From Odoribacteraceae bacterium (lineage in GTDB: Bacteria > Bacteroidota > Bacteroidia > Bacteroidales > Marinifilaceae): 15,151 nucleotides of DNA. Location of the stretch: assembly GCA_031259905.1 (NCBI GenBank), contig JAIRKS010000082.1, positions 1-15,151 on the forward strand. The letters run 5' to 3'. This document shows, in pieces, positions 1-7,119 of the stretch. How positions within the stretch are numbered: position 1 is the stretch's first letter; every line of letters begins with the position of its first letter. The translations under genes and the position numbers were made by a program. Below the pieces are notes generated by a model. It did not search any database. It was not told the origin of the DNA and saw nothing but the letters and a program-made list of their open reading frames with translations.

Positions 1-127
1 TTTTTTCTTTTCAGGGGACAAAGTTCGGAAAATATCCGGCATTTTCCAATAGTTTTTCACAGTTCACAGTATTGGAACAGATACCATAACTGGGTGCATT
101 TGCAATACAAACGCAATACGGAGAAAT
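1..127. other. Left-edge region with no confident gene, 3' flank of the tRNA-Asp gene
   Basis: The stretch lies past the 3' end of the tRNA-Asp gene and its terminator. A plus-strand frame is open from the window edge to a TAA at 127-129, but its 42 residues resemble no family I know. The heptamer GCAATAC occurs twice (102-108 and 113-119), 11 bp apart, about one helical turn. The 3' ends of tRNA genes are common integration sites for mobile elements, so this could be the edge of one. No integrase sequence is visible here to support that. Confidence 0.3.
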
Positions 128-165
128 AAAAACGCTTGATAATCAATAAATTACCAAGCGTTTTT
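128..165 (-). terminator. Intrinsic terminator of the tRNA-Asp gene
   Basis: The arms CGCTTG (133-138) and CAAGCG (155-160) pair perfectly. The stem continues inward, after one mismatch, through TAAT (140-143) and ATTA (150-153), closing a 6-nt loop. A-tract 128-132 and T-tract 161-165 flank the stem, so on the minus strand the hairpin is followed by a U-run. It starts only two bases past the tRNA 3' end. The symmetric A/T flanks could make it work in both directions. Confidence 0.85.
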
Positions 166-166
166 G

Positions 167-240
167 CGGTATGGACGGGACTCGAACCCGCGACCCCGTG
201 CGTGACAGGCACGTATTCTAACCAGCTGAACTACCACACC
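167..240 (-). tRNA. tRNA-Asp (anticodon GTC)
   Basis: Read on the minus strand, the 74-nt sequence folds as a standard cloverleaf. The acceptor arms GGTGTGG (240-234) and CCATACC (174-168) pair over 7 bp with one G-U, and the discriminator base is G. The D-arm contains AGCTGGTTAGA. The anticodon stem CGTGC/GCACG closes the loop CTGTCAC, which places GTC at positions 34-36. The T-arm carries GGTTCGAGTCC. The 3' CCA is not encoded and would be added after transcription. The strand, promoter and terminator show a stand-alone transcription unit. Confidence 0.96.
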
Positions 241-278
241 GTGATTGCAAGAGAATCGTTATAATCTCGATTGCGGGG

Positions 279-309
279 CAAAGGTAAAAACCTTATTTGA
301 ACCTGCAAA
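279..309 (-). promoter_or_regulatory. Bacteroidota-type promoter for tRNA-Asp
   Basis: On the minus strand, TTTG (309-306) is followed by a 19-bp spacer and TACCTTTG (286-279). This matches the Bacteroidota housekeeping consensus TTTG-N19-21-TAnnTTTG exactly. The -7 element lies 39 bp upstream of the tRNA 5' end, so a short leader would be processed off. Confidence 0.75.
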
Positions 310-325
310 ATAAACAACAGTTTTT

Positions 326-358
326 TTTGCACCTCTCCTGTTTTTTGTTTTACATTTG
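326..358 (+). promoter_or_regulatory. Bacteroidota-type promoter for gcvH
   Basis: TTTG (326-329), a 21-bp spacer and TACATTTG (351-358) match the Bacteroidota consensus in both boxes. The -7 box lies 38 bp before the gcvH ATG. It is divergent from the tRNA-Asp promoter, with the two -33 boxes about 20 bp apart, so both units fire outward from one AT-rich region. Confidence 0.75.
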
Positions 359-396
359 TGGCGTATTAATACCGAATAAACTTAATAGATAGAATA

Positions 397-771
397 ATGA
401 AAGTTCCTGTAGATTTGAAGTATACTCACGAGCATGAATGGATTCGTGTTGAAAGAGGGGAAGCCGTGGTTGGGATTACCGACTATGCACAAAGCCAGTT
501 AGGTGACATTGTATTCGTAGAAGTAGAAACGGAAGGGGAAAATTTAAAGGCAGGTGACACCTTCGGCTCTGTAGAAGCCGTAAAGACAGTTTCTGATCTT
601 TATATGCCCGTTTCCGGTGAAGTTTTGGAATTCAATAAAGCGTTAGAGGATAAACCCGAGTTGATGAACACCGATCCTTACGGGGAGGGGTGGATTATTA
701 GAATCAAAATCGAGGACGAGGAACAACTCGATGATTTATTAAGTGCCGAGGCGTACGAGGCAAATATTTAA
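397..771 (+). CDS. gcvH: Glycine cleavage system H protein
   Basis: This 124-residue protein is the lipoyl carrier of the glycine cleavage system. It shuttles the aminomethyl group from the P protein (glycine decarboxylase) to the T protein in the cytoplasm. The sequence covers a whole H protein: an N-terminal YTHEHEWI segment (residues 9-16), then VGITDYAQSQLGDIVFVE, then the lipoylation motif FGSVEAVKTVSDLYMPVSG with the acceptor lysine at K63. An acidic C-terminal helix contains the usual PYGEGWII. Length is normal for the family. The ATG at 397 is preceded by A/T-rich sequence rather than a Shine-Dalgarno site, as is usual in this phylum. It has its own promoter and a following hairpin, and no other gcv gene is adjacent, so the P and T proteins must be encoded elsewhere. 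Confidence 0.96.
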   Translation: MKVPVDLKYTHEHEWIRVERGEAVVGITDYAQSQLGDIVFVEVETEGENLKAGDTFGSVEAVKTVSDLYMPVSGEVLEFNKALEDKPELMNTDPYGEGWIIRIKIEDEEQLDDLLSAEAYEANI

Positions 772-785
772 GTGTAATTTTTGTA

Positions 786-836
786 GAGAACTGTATGCAT
801 TTCTCCATGAGACATGGATACAGTTTCTATTTTTAT
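786..836 (+). terminator. Probable terminator after gcvH
   Basis: The outer arms ACTGTAT (790-796) and ATACAGT (818-824) pair. The inner arms CCATG (805-809) and CATGG (813-817) close a 3-nt loop, leaving an 8-nt bulge on the 5' side. A T-rich tract follows (825-836). The bulge makes it weaker than the tRNA terminator, so some read-through into the next gene is possible. Confidence 0.55.
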
Positions 837-847
837 CATAGTGGATT

Positions 848-2257
848 ATGACGTTAATCAAATCGATATCGGGGATACGTGGAACTGTTGGAGGAATACC
901 GGGTAATAATCTGACTCCCTTGGATGTTGTGAAATTCGTGTCGGCTTATGCGACCTGGGTCAAAGAAGAGAGGGGGCAAGAACGAGCGAAAATCGTGATA
1001 GGACGAGATGCCCGAATATCGGGGACGATGTACACTCACTTGATAGAAGCTACCCTGTCAGGACTGGGACACGATGTAGTAAATATCGGTCTGGCAACGA
1101 CACCGACCACGGAAATCGCTGTTATAGCAGAAAAAGCAGACGGGGGAATCATTTTGACTGCCAGCCATAACCCCAAACAATGGAATGCCTTAAAATTATT
1201 GAACAACCAAGGAGAATTTCTCTCGGCAACGGACGGGGTTAAAGTCTTAAAGTTGGCCGAGAAAGAGTCATTCACGTACGTTGGGGTAGAAGCCTTGGGG
1301 AATACGACATCTTTTGATTATACAGACTATCACATTCAACACGTGTTGGGACTATCCCTGGTCAACCGGGATGCGATCGCTCGTGCAAACTTGAGAATCG
1401 TGGTAGATGCGGTCAATTCCGTGGGAGGAATAGTAATTCCGATGCTATTAAAGGCACTGGGAGTACAAGAGGTCATCGAATTAAACTGCGAGCCAACGGG
1501 ACAATTTGCCCACGACCCGGAACCGTTACCCGAAAACTTGACTCAAATATCAGCGAAAGTACGAGAATGTGGGGCTGATATAGGGATCGTAGTAGACCCG
1601 GACGTAGATCGCCTGGCGCTGGTATGCGAGAATGGAGAAATGTTTGGCGAGGAATATACCCTGGTCGCTGTCGCGGATTACGTGTTGAAACACACTCCGG
1701 GAAATACCGTTTCCAATTTATCTTCTTCCAGGGCCTTACGTGACATCACGCTGCAGCACGGATGCTCTTACAGTACGGCGGCGGTGGGAGAAGTCAATGT
1801 CGTGACCAAGATGAAAGAAACGCAAGCTATTATCGGTGGCGAAGGAAACGGGGGAGTGATTTATCCAGAGAGCCATCATGGCCGTGATGCCTTAGTGGGC
1901 ATCGGTTTATTTCTCTCTCATCTCGCGACATGTGGAAAATCAATGACCCGTTTGAAAGCGAGCTATCCTTCCTATTTCATCTCGAAAAACAAATTAACAC
2001 TACCCCCCCCGGTAGACGTGAACGCCATCCTGGAGGGGGTGAAAAAACAATATACCTCGGAAAAAATCACCGACATTGATGGAATAAAGATCGATTTCGC
2101 GTCGGGATGGGTACACTTACGCGAGTCAAATACCGAGCCGATCCTTCGGATCTACTCGGAGTCAAAAGACGAACAAGCTGCCATTGATTTAGCCCAACAA
2201 GTCATCTCGGTAGTCAAGCGCGTGATCAACGAACAGGCATCATCTCGAAAACCATAA
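848..2257 (+). CDS. glmM: Phosphoglucosamine mutase (GlmM-type alpha-D-phosphohexomutase)
   Basis: The 469-residue protein belongs to the alpha-D-phosphohexomutase family. GlmM converts glucosamine-6-phosphate to glucosamine-1-phosphate on the way to UDP-GlcNAc for peptidoglycan and other glycans. All four signature regions are visible. The phosphoserine loop TASHNP has catalytic S106. The Mg2+ loop DPDVDR has D250, D252 and D254. The sugar-recognition loop is GEGNGG (331-336). The phosphate-binding loop RESNTEP is at 425-431. The N-terminus SISGIRGTVGG also fits, and length is typical. The start lies 12 nt after a T-rich stretch, with no clear Shine-Dalgarno. Related mutases acting on mannose or glucose share these motifs, so the substrate is inferred. 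It converges with the methyltransferase gene, leaving only 5 bp between stop codons. Confidence 0.85.
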   Translation: MTLIKSISGIRGTVGGIPGNNLTPLDVVKFVSAYATWVKEERGQERAKIVIGRDARISGTMYTHLIEATLSGLGHDVVNIGLATTPTTEIAVIAEKADGGIILTASHNPKQWNALKLLNNQGEFLSATDGVKVLKLAEKESFTYVGVEALGNTTSFDYTDYHIQHVLGLSLVNRDAIARANLRIVVDAVNSVGGIVIPMLLKALGVQEVIELNCEPTGQFAHDPEPLPENLTQISAKVRECGADIGIVVDPDVDRLALVCENGEMFGEEYTLVAVADYVLKHTPGNTVSNLSSSRALRDITLQHGCSYSTAAVGEVNVVTKMKETQAIIGGEGNGGVIYPESHHGRDALVGIGLFLSHLATCGKSMTRLKASYPSYFISKNKLTLPPPVDVNAILEGVKKQYTSEKITDIDGIKIDFASGWVHLRESNTEPILRIYSESKDEQAAIDLAQQVISVVKRVINEQASSRKP

Positions 2258-2262
2258 CGCGC

Positions 2263-3441
2263 TTATTCCACGTACAACACCAGTCCCTTCAAATACTCTC
2301 CCTCGGGGTGGTAAATACTTACCGGATGATCGGCGGGCTGGGTCAGTTGGTGCAAGATCTTTACCTCACGGCCAGTATTGGCAGCGGCAGTGAACACCGT
2401 CTGGCGGAACAACTCCTTCGTCATCACCTGCGAGCAAGAAAACGTAAAGATCAATCCTCCCGATCGTATCGCCTCGATACCTTTACGATTCAACTTCTTG
2501 TAACCCTGGATGGCATTCTCCAACACGTTCTGGTGCTTAGCGAAAGCGGGAGGATCCAGCACGATCAGGTCATACACGTCACGGGAGTGCTCCAGAAACC
2601 GGAAAGCATCCTCCACGAACGCTTCATGACGATCATCATTCGGGAAATTCAACGCGACATTCTCGTTCGTCAATTCAACAGCCTTTGCCGAGACATCCAC
2701 GGAATGCACCTGGTCAGCCCCTCCCCGCATGGCATAACAAGAAAAACCACCGGTGTAACAGAACATATTCAACACGTGTTTCCCCCTCGCGTACCTTTCA
2801 AGCAAGACACGATTCTCGCGTTGATCCATGAAGAAACCTGTTTTCTGCCCTTCCACCCAATCCACGTTAAAACTCAGGCCATTCTCGAGAACAACAAAAC
2901 TACCGGCATTCCCGTGCAGGTAGCCATTCCCCTGGTAAAGACCGGCTTTAGAGGGAAGAATTGATTCCGACTTATCGTAGACAGCGATCAATTGATCGCC
3001 CAGCACCTCGACGAGAGCCCGCGTGATAGCAGCACGGGACAAATACATTCCCGTCGAGTGAAACTGCACGACAGCCACCCCCGCGTAAAAATCGACAATC
3101 AACCCCGGGAGGCCATCTCCTTCGCCGTGAATCAACCGGTAGAGATTAGTATCGTCGGCACGCGCTAACCCGACAGCAACACGGGCGCGATAAGCCCGCT
3201 CGACGCGTTTCGTCCAGAAGGCATGATCAATCTCCTCCTCCTCGAAACTCAGCACGCGCACGGCAATACTCCTGGCCTGGTAATGTCCTGTAGCCAGGAA
3301 CCGTCGTTCGTGGTCGTACACCTTGACCACCTCTCCTTCATTCATTCCCGGGGTGGTACTGGCGATAGCTCCCGAAAATATCCAGGGGTGATACCGGAAC
3401 AGGGAGCGTTCCTTTCCTTTCTTTAAAATAACTTCATTCAT
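2263..3441 (-). CDS. Class I SAM-dependent rRNA methyltransferase (RlmI-type, 23S rRNA cytosine-C5)
   Basis: The 392-residue product fits the RlmI/COG1092 family (E. coli RlmI is about 396), which methylates a cytosine of 23S rRNA with S-adenosylmethionine. An N-terminal PUA-like RNA-binding region (about 1-75) is followed by the family segment VEGQKTGFFMDQREN (196-210). The Rossmann SAM motif is NMFCYTGGFS (225-234). The catalytic-site motif LDPPAF is at 295-300, and TFSCSQ holds C336 in the position of the family's conserved cysteine. An in-frame ATG 33 nt upstream (3474) exists. I chose the ATG at 3441 because MNEVILKKGKERSLF is the usual N-terminus and an AGGA sits about 9 nt before it. 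The upstream ATG would also lie in the T-run of the neighbouring terminator. The exact target base is inferred from the family. Confidence 0.88.
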   Translation of the reverse strand: MNEVILKKGKERSLFRYHPWIFSGAIASTTPGMNEGEVVKVYDHERRFLATGHYQARSIAVRVLSFEEEEIDHAFWTKRVERAYRARVAVGLARADDTNLYRLIHGEGDGLPGLIVDFYAGVAVVQFHSTGMYLSRAAITRALVEVLGDQLIAVYDKSESILPSKAGLYQGNGYLHGNAGSFVVLENGLSFNVDWVEGQKTGFFMDQRENRVLLERYARGKHVLNMFCYTGGFSCYAMRGGADQVHSVDVSAKAVELTNENVALNFPNDDRHEAFVEDAFRFLEHSRDVYDLIVLDPPAFAKHQNVLENAIQGYKKLNRKGIEAIRSGGLIFTFSCSQVMTKELFRQTVFTAAANTGREVKILHQLTQPADHPVSIYHPEGEYLKGLVLYVE

Positions 3442-3473
3442 GATTTTTCCTGGAAGAAGCGGGTACGGGAGCA

Positions 3474-3514
3474 AATAAAAAACCGGGAACTCCTTGTTCA
3501 GTTATTCCCGGTTT
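3474..3514 (-). terminator. Intrinsic terminator of the helix-turn-helix gene
   Basis: The 10-bp arms AAACCGGGAA (3480-3489) and TTCCCGGTTT (3505-3514) pair perfectly around a 15-nt loop. On the minus strand the stem runs straight into a T-rich tract (TTTTTTATTT). It lies between the small DNA-binding gene and the methyltransferase gene on the same strand, so the two are probably separate transcripts. Confidence 0.85.
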
Positions 3515-3530
3515 CCAGCCCTGCACCTTC

Positions 3531-3776
3531 TTACACGTTCAGTAACTCTCTCGCCTTTTCGAGGATAGTAATATCATCCAAAACGACGATTCCCCCATCT
3601 GGGCCTTGTTCAATGTGAATGCCGGCAGCATTTCCGCCGTCATACTTTCCCGAACCGAAATAATTTCGAACCGTGTCGATGTTGATGTTCAACTCTTCCG
3701 CGATTCTTTGCATACTCCCATGAGGAAGTTGGTCCTTGATCTTCCTCAACTCGTTGAATGTAATGGTGTAAGTCAT
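3531..3776 (-). CDS. Small helix-turn-helix DNA-binding protein
   Basis: This 81-residue cytosolic protein has a likely helix-turn-helix at residues 20-40 (SMQRIAEELNINIDTVRNYF). That segment resembles the short HTH of LacI-like or sigma-like regulators. A glycine-rich turn follows (GSGKYDGGNAAG, 41-52), then a beta segment and a C-terminal helix (ILEKARELLNV). Small proteins of this layout are common in Bacteroidales and are generally annotated only as DNA-binding. I do not know the target genes. It has its own promoter and terminator, so it is probably transcribed alone. An autoregulatory or global role is possible but not shown. Confidence 0.75.
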   Translation of the reverse strand: MTYTITFNELRKIKDQLPHGSMQRIAEELNINIDTVRNYFGSGKYDGGNAAGIHIEQGPDGGIVVLDDITILEKARELLNV

Positions 3777-3808
3777 ACTTATAGCGTTTAGGGTAAATAT
3801 TCTGCCAC

Positions 3809-3840
3809 TAAATGTATGGCATTATTTTGACACCGCCAAA
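3809..3840 (-). promoter_or_regulatory. Probable promoter of the helix-turn-helix gene
   Basis: On the minus strand, TTTG (3840-3837) is separated by 20 bp from TACATTTA (3816-3809), which matches TAnnTTTG at seven of eight positions. It lies 33 bp upstream of the ATG at 3776, the usual distance in this phylum. Confidence 0.6.
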
Positions 3841-3870
3841 TTTCACGGGAAAGTAACCCCTTTTTTATGC

Positions 3871-3919
3871 AAATGTAACATCCGTTTCACATTTACAAGC
3901 ATCCAATACGTTACCTTTG
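3871..3919 (+). promoter_or_regulatory. Possible helicase promoter with an inverted repeat over it
   Basis: TACCTTTG (3912-3919) is a perfect -7 box 61 bp before the helicase GTG. No good -33 TTTG sits at 19-21 bp; the nearest candidates are TTTC at 3885-3888 and TTTA at 3892-3895. Just upstream, AAATGT (3871-3876) and ACATTT (3889-3894) form an inverted repeat with a 12-bp spacer. A poor -33 box overlapped by a dyad is the arrangement expected of a regulated promoter. That reading is inference. Confidence 0.4.
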
Positions 3920-3979
3920 TCACGCGTGGATGGGCATTCCCCTCCCTCGCGAGTCAACCCGTAAAAATAAAGACGAGAA

Positions 3980-5293
3980 GTGTTCCAGAAATTAAACATC
4001 AGCAAACCGATTTTGATGGCCTTGGAAGAGGCCGGATTCGAAACCCCCACGCCAATACAAGAAGAAGTCTTCCCGCTTGCCCGGGCGGGCAGGGATATTA
4101 TAGGTATTGCACAGACGGGAACCGGGAAAACGCTGGCCTACCTGATCCCGCTACTGATGAAACTGCATTACGCGCAGGGGAACTTGCCGCGCGCGTTAAT
4201 CATCGTCCCCACGCGCGAGCTGGTCGTACAGGTACACGAGAGCGTGGAATTGCTGACGGAATTCATGGACATCCGCTGCGTGAGCATCTACGGGGGGACG
4301 AACATCCGCACCCAACAAAACCGGGTGTTCGCGGGAGCAGACCTGCTCGTGGCGACGCCGGGACGCTTCATGGACATCTACATGAACGGCATCATCCGCT
4401 CCAAATCAATAAAGACCATCGTCGTGGACGAGGCCGACCGTTTAATGGACCTGGGATTCCTACCCCAGCTGAAACGCGTGCTGGAAGTGATCCCGGAGAG
4501 ACACCAGACGATGTTCTTCTCGGCCACCTTCCCGGAGGAGGTCGCCGCGCTGGCAAACGATTTCCTCGTGAACCCCGGGCGGGTAGAAGTCACGCGGCAA
4601 GCCACCCCCGTGGAGCGCGTCGTGCAGAAACGATACAACGTCCCGAACATCACCACCAAGATCAACCTGCTCAAACGGCTACTCGCGGACAAGGAAGAAT
4701 TCCGGCGAGTGATGATCTTCACCGAGACCAAAAAGAACGCCGACAGGATCGTCGAACACCTGGCCGACCACTGGAAAGGAGAGCTGAGCGTGATCCACTC
4801 CAACAAGGCGCAGAACACCCGCCTGAAAGCCCTGCGAGCGTTCAAGGCGGGGGAGACCCGGATCATGGTCGCCTCGGACGTGGCCGCCCGCGGCATTGAC
4901 GTTCAGGACGTCTCTCACGTCGTGAACTTCGATATCCCCGCGATAGCGGAGGAATACGTGCACCGGATCGGCCGCACGGCGCGGGCCGGCAAGGAGGGCG
5001 TCGCGCTCAGCCTCGTGTCGGGCAAGGAAAAAGAACGATTCGCCGGCATCGAGGCATTAATCGAGCAACAAGTGCCCGTGGACGAGCTGCCCCGGGGGCT
5101 GGAAATATCCACCTTGCTGGTTGACGAGGAACGCGTGGAAACCAACAACATCGTCTACCAGGGGAGGCGCCCCGGGGAGGGAGCCTTCCACGCCAAAAAA
5201 GCGAAAAACAACCACGACGTCGCGAACAACCGCGGGAACGGCAAGGCCCGCCACGCGAAACAACAACAAGGTAAAAAACACGGGCAGGGATGA
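3980..5293 (+). CDS. DEAD-box ATP-dependent RNA helicase (RhlE-type)
   Basis: The 437-residue protein is a superfamily 2 RNA helicase that remodels RNA or ribosomal precursors using ATP. The motifs are complete and in order: Q-motif TPTPIQ (22-27), Walker A AQTGTGKT (44-51), Ia PTRELVVQ (77-84), DEAD (150-153), SAT (181-183), ARGID (303-307) and HRIGRTAR (328-335). After about residue 385 comes a basic, low-complexity tail rich in K, N, H, R, Q and G, probably unstructured and RNA-binding. The start must be GTG at 3980: a TAA lies in frame 12 nt upstream, and FQKLNISKPILMALEEAGFETPTPIQ is the expected N-terminus. The next ATG (codon 13) would remove part of it. GC content rises along the gene from near 50% to above 60%. 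Confidence 0.93.
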   Translation: MFQKLNISKPILMALEEAGFETPTPIQEEVFPLARAGRDIIGIAQTGTGKTLAYLIPLLMKLHYAQGNLPRALIIVPTRELVVQVHESVELLTEFMDIRCVSIYGGTNIRTQQNRVFAGADLLVATPGRFMDIYMNGIIRSKSIKTIVVDEADRLMDLGFLPQLKRVLEVIPERHQTMFFSATFPEEVAALANDFLVNPGRVEVTRQATPVERVVQKRYNVPNITTKINLLKRLLADKEEFRRVMIFTETKKNADRIVEHLADHWKGELSVIHSNKAQNTRLKALRAFKAGETRIMVASDVAARGIDVQDVSHVVNFDIPAIAEEYVHRIGRTARAGKEGVALSLVSGKEKERFAGIEALIEQQVPVDELPRGLEISTLLVDEERVETNNIVYQGRRPGEGAFHAKKAKNNHDVANNRGNGKARHAKQQQGKKHGQG

Positions 5294-5358
5294 ACGATAA
5301 CCAATCCACGAGCCAACTCTTCCTGAACATCAAGAGGCGCGACGCGTTCCGCGATTAA
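5290..5358 (+). CDS. Possible 22-residue ORF overlapping the helicase stop
   Basis: The ATG overlaps the helicase TGA as ATGA (5290-5293), an arrangement often used for translational coupling. The peptide begins MNDNQSTSQLFLNI and ends KRRDAFRD. It has no tryptophan, so it does not look like a TnaC-type leader for the tryptophanase gene downstream. I know no homologue, and a 22-codon frame can arise by chance. A hairpin follows 15 bp after its stop. Confidence 0.25.
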   Translation: MNDNQSTSQLFLNIKRRDAFRD

Positions 5359-5372
5359 CCACGCCTCCCCTC

Positions 5373-5397
5373 GCGCGCGTCCCGGCGGGACACGCGC
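5373..5397 (+). terminator. GC-rich hairpin between helicase and tryptophanase genes
   Basis: The 11-bp arms (5373-5383 and 5387-5397) pair with one mismatch around the loop GGC. The sequence after it (tcccgtgttatttta) has only a loose T-rich tract, so termination would be imperfect. It is placed to separate the helicase transcript from tnaA. Confidence 0.45.
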
Positions 5398-5443
5398 TCC
5401 CGTGTTATTTTACTCGAAAACCCCAATCTTAATACATCACGTC

Positions 5444-6826
5444 ATGGAATTACCATTTTCAGAATCATATAAAATCAAGATGGTGGAAGCCATCCGCAAA
5501 AGCACGCGCGAGGAGCGCGAGCGCTGGATAAAAGAAGCGAAATACAATCTCTTCAACCTGAAGAGCGATCACGTGTTCATCGACCTGCTGACCGACTCGG
5601 GGACGGGCGCGATGAGCGACAGGCAGTGGGCCAGCCTCGTGCTCGGCGACGAGAGCTACGCCGGCGCGCGCTCCTACCACGCGTTACGAGAAGCCATCCG
5701 CGAGATACTCGGCTTCGAGCACTTCCTCCCGGCCCACCAGGGGCGCGCGGCGGAAAACGTGCTCTACTCGGCAATCGTCCGCGCGGGAGACGTGCTCCCG
5801 GGCAACTCGCACTTCGATACCACCAAGGGACACATCGAGTTCCGCGGGGCCACCGCCCTCGACTGCACCATCGACGAGGCCGCCGACACGCGCCTGGAGA
5901 TCCCCTTCAAGGGGAACATCGACCTCGACAAGCTGGAGGCCGCGCTGGAACGATACCCGCGGGAGAAAATCCCCGCCGTCGTGCTGACCGTCACCAACAA
6001 CACCGCCGGCGGGCAACCCGTCTCGATGGAAAACATACGGCAGGTCTCCGCGCTCTGTCGCCGGCACGGGATACCGCTCCAGGTGGACGGCGCGCGCTTC
6101 GCCGAGAACGCCTACTTCATCAAAACCAGGGAAAAAGGACACGAGAACAAGACCATCAAGGAGATCGTGAAAGAGATGTTCTCGCTCGTCGACATCATGA
6201 CCATGTCCGCCAAAAAAGACGCCATCGTGAACATGGGCGGCTTCGTGGCCTTCAAGAGCGAGGAGTTGTGGAAAAAATGCCAGATGTACTGCATCATGAA
6301 CGAGGGCTTCATCACGTACGGCGGCATGTCCGGGCGCGACATGAACGCCCTCGCCACCGGCCTCGACGAGGGCACGGAGCTGGACTACCTCGAGAGCCGC
6401 GTCCGCCAGGTAGCCCGCCTGGGCGCGAGGCTGGACGAGTTCGGCGTCCCCTACCAGCGGCCGGCCGGCGGCCACGCCATCTTCGTGGACGCCGCCAGGG
6501 TACTCGAGCACGTGCCGAGAGAGGAATTCATCGCCCAGACGCTGGCGATAGAACTATACCTCGAGGCGGGCGTCCGCGGCGTCGAGATCGGGGCGATCCT
6601 GGCCGATCGCGACCCGGTTACCCGCGACAACCGTTACCCGGCCCTCGAGCTGCTGCGGCTGGCCATCCCGCGCAGGGTCTACACGGACAACCACCTCGAC
6701 GTCGTCGCCGTCGCGCTAAAAAACGTGTTCGACAGGAGGGAAAGCATCACGCGCGGCTACACGATCACGCGGGAAGCGCCGATCATGCGGCACTTTACCG
6801 TGGAACTGGACGTCGCGGCACGGTAA
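5444..6826 (+). CDS. tnaA: Tryptophanase (tryptophan indole-lyase)
   Basis: This 460-residue PLP enzyme splits L-tryptophan into indole, pyruvate and ammonia in the cytoplasm. Family features include DLLTDSGTGAMSDRQW (47-62), GDESYAG (68-74), THQGR-like PAHQGRAAEN (96-105), NNTAGGQPVS (185-194) and DGARFAENAYF (215-225). The PLP-lysine loop is SAKKDA (255-260), where K258 is the expected Schiff-base residue. Tyrosine phenol-lyase is the close alternative, but EIGAILADRDP and the C-terminal ELLRLAIPRRVYT favour tryptophanase. The N-terminus MELPFSESYKIKMVEAIRKS matches Bacteroides tryptophanases as I remember them. For that reason I start at 5444 rather than at the upstream in-frame ATG (5402), which falls next to the preceding hairpin. 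No TnaC-like leader or tnaB permease is adjacent, so E. coli-type attenuation is unlikely. GC content is about 65%, far above the left part of the window. Confidence 0.92.
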   Translation: MELPFSESYKIKMVEAIRKSTREERERWIKEAKYNLFNLKSDHVFIDLLTDSGTGAMSDRQWASLVLGDESYAGARSYHALREAIREILGFEHFLPAHQGRAAENVLYSAIVRAGDVLPGNSHFDTTKGHIEFRGATALDCTIDEAADTRLEIPFKGNIDLDKLEAALERYPREKIPAVVLTVTNNTAGGQPVSMENIRQVSALCRRHGIPLQVDGARFAENAYFIKTREKGHENKTIKEIVKEMFSLVDIMTMSAKKDAIVNMGGFVAFKSEELWKKCQMYCIMNEGFITYGGMSGRDMNALATGLDEGTELDYLESRVRQVARLGARLDEFGVPYQRPAGGHAIFVDAARVLEHVPREEFIAQTLAIELYLEAGVRGVEIGAILADRDPVTRDNRYPALELLRLAIPRRVYTDNHLDVVAVALKNVFDRRESITRGYTITREAPIMRHFTVELDVAAR

Positions 6827-6841
6827 ACGCCCCCCAAAACG

Positions 6842-6873
6842 AAGCTGTCTCGAAGCGAGGCAGCTTTTTTTTT
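6842..6873 (+). terminator. Strong intrinsic terminator of tnaA
   Basis: The 11-bp arms (6842-6852 and 6856-6866), with one T-G wobble, close the 3-nt loop AAG. A run of nine T (6865-6873) follows at once. It lies 15 bp past the tnaA stop. Confidence 0.93.
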
Positions 6874-7020
6874 CCACCATCAAGCCGCGCGCGTCACGAT
6901 CGGGCACGCGTGATACCCCCTTCCACTATTTCCCGCGCGCCATCCCCCGGTTTCCAAGGGAGGGGAGGGAATCTACCACGCCTGGCGATCATTCTTGCCC
7001 GACGAATCAGGTTTCGCTCT

Positions 7021-7119
7021 CGCCCGATCACGTTTTTCATTCACCCGATCACGTTTTTCATTCGCTCGATCACTTTTTTCATTCGCCCGATCGCTTTTTT
7101 CATTCGCCCGATCACGTTT
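7021..7119. repeat. Tandem array A: four complete 21-bp units plus a 15-bp partial unit
   Basis: Complete units lie at 7021-7041, 7042-7062, 7063-7083 and 7084-7104; a partial unit at 7105-7119 runs into array B. Each unit begins C(G/A)C(C/T)CGATC, continues with a short C/G/T segment and a T-run, and ends TTTCATT. Only a few positions differ between units. The unit sequence is unrelated to that of array B, yet the period is the same. Confidence 0.93.

Noticed and set aside
772..847. Riboswitch or attenuator before glmM (such as a glmS-type element)
   Set aside because: The 76-bp gap is fully used by a terminator-like hairpin and is too short for a known riboswitch fold.
5444..6826. Tyrosine phenol-lyase instead of tryptophanase
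   Set aside because: The families are close, but EIGAILADRDP, ELLRLAIP and the N-terminus fit tryptophanase better.
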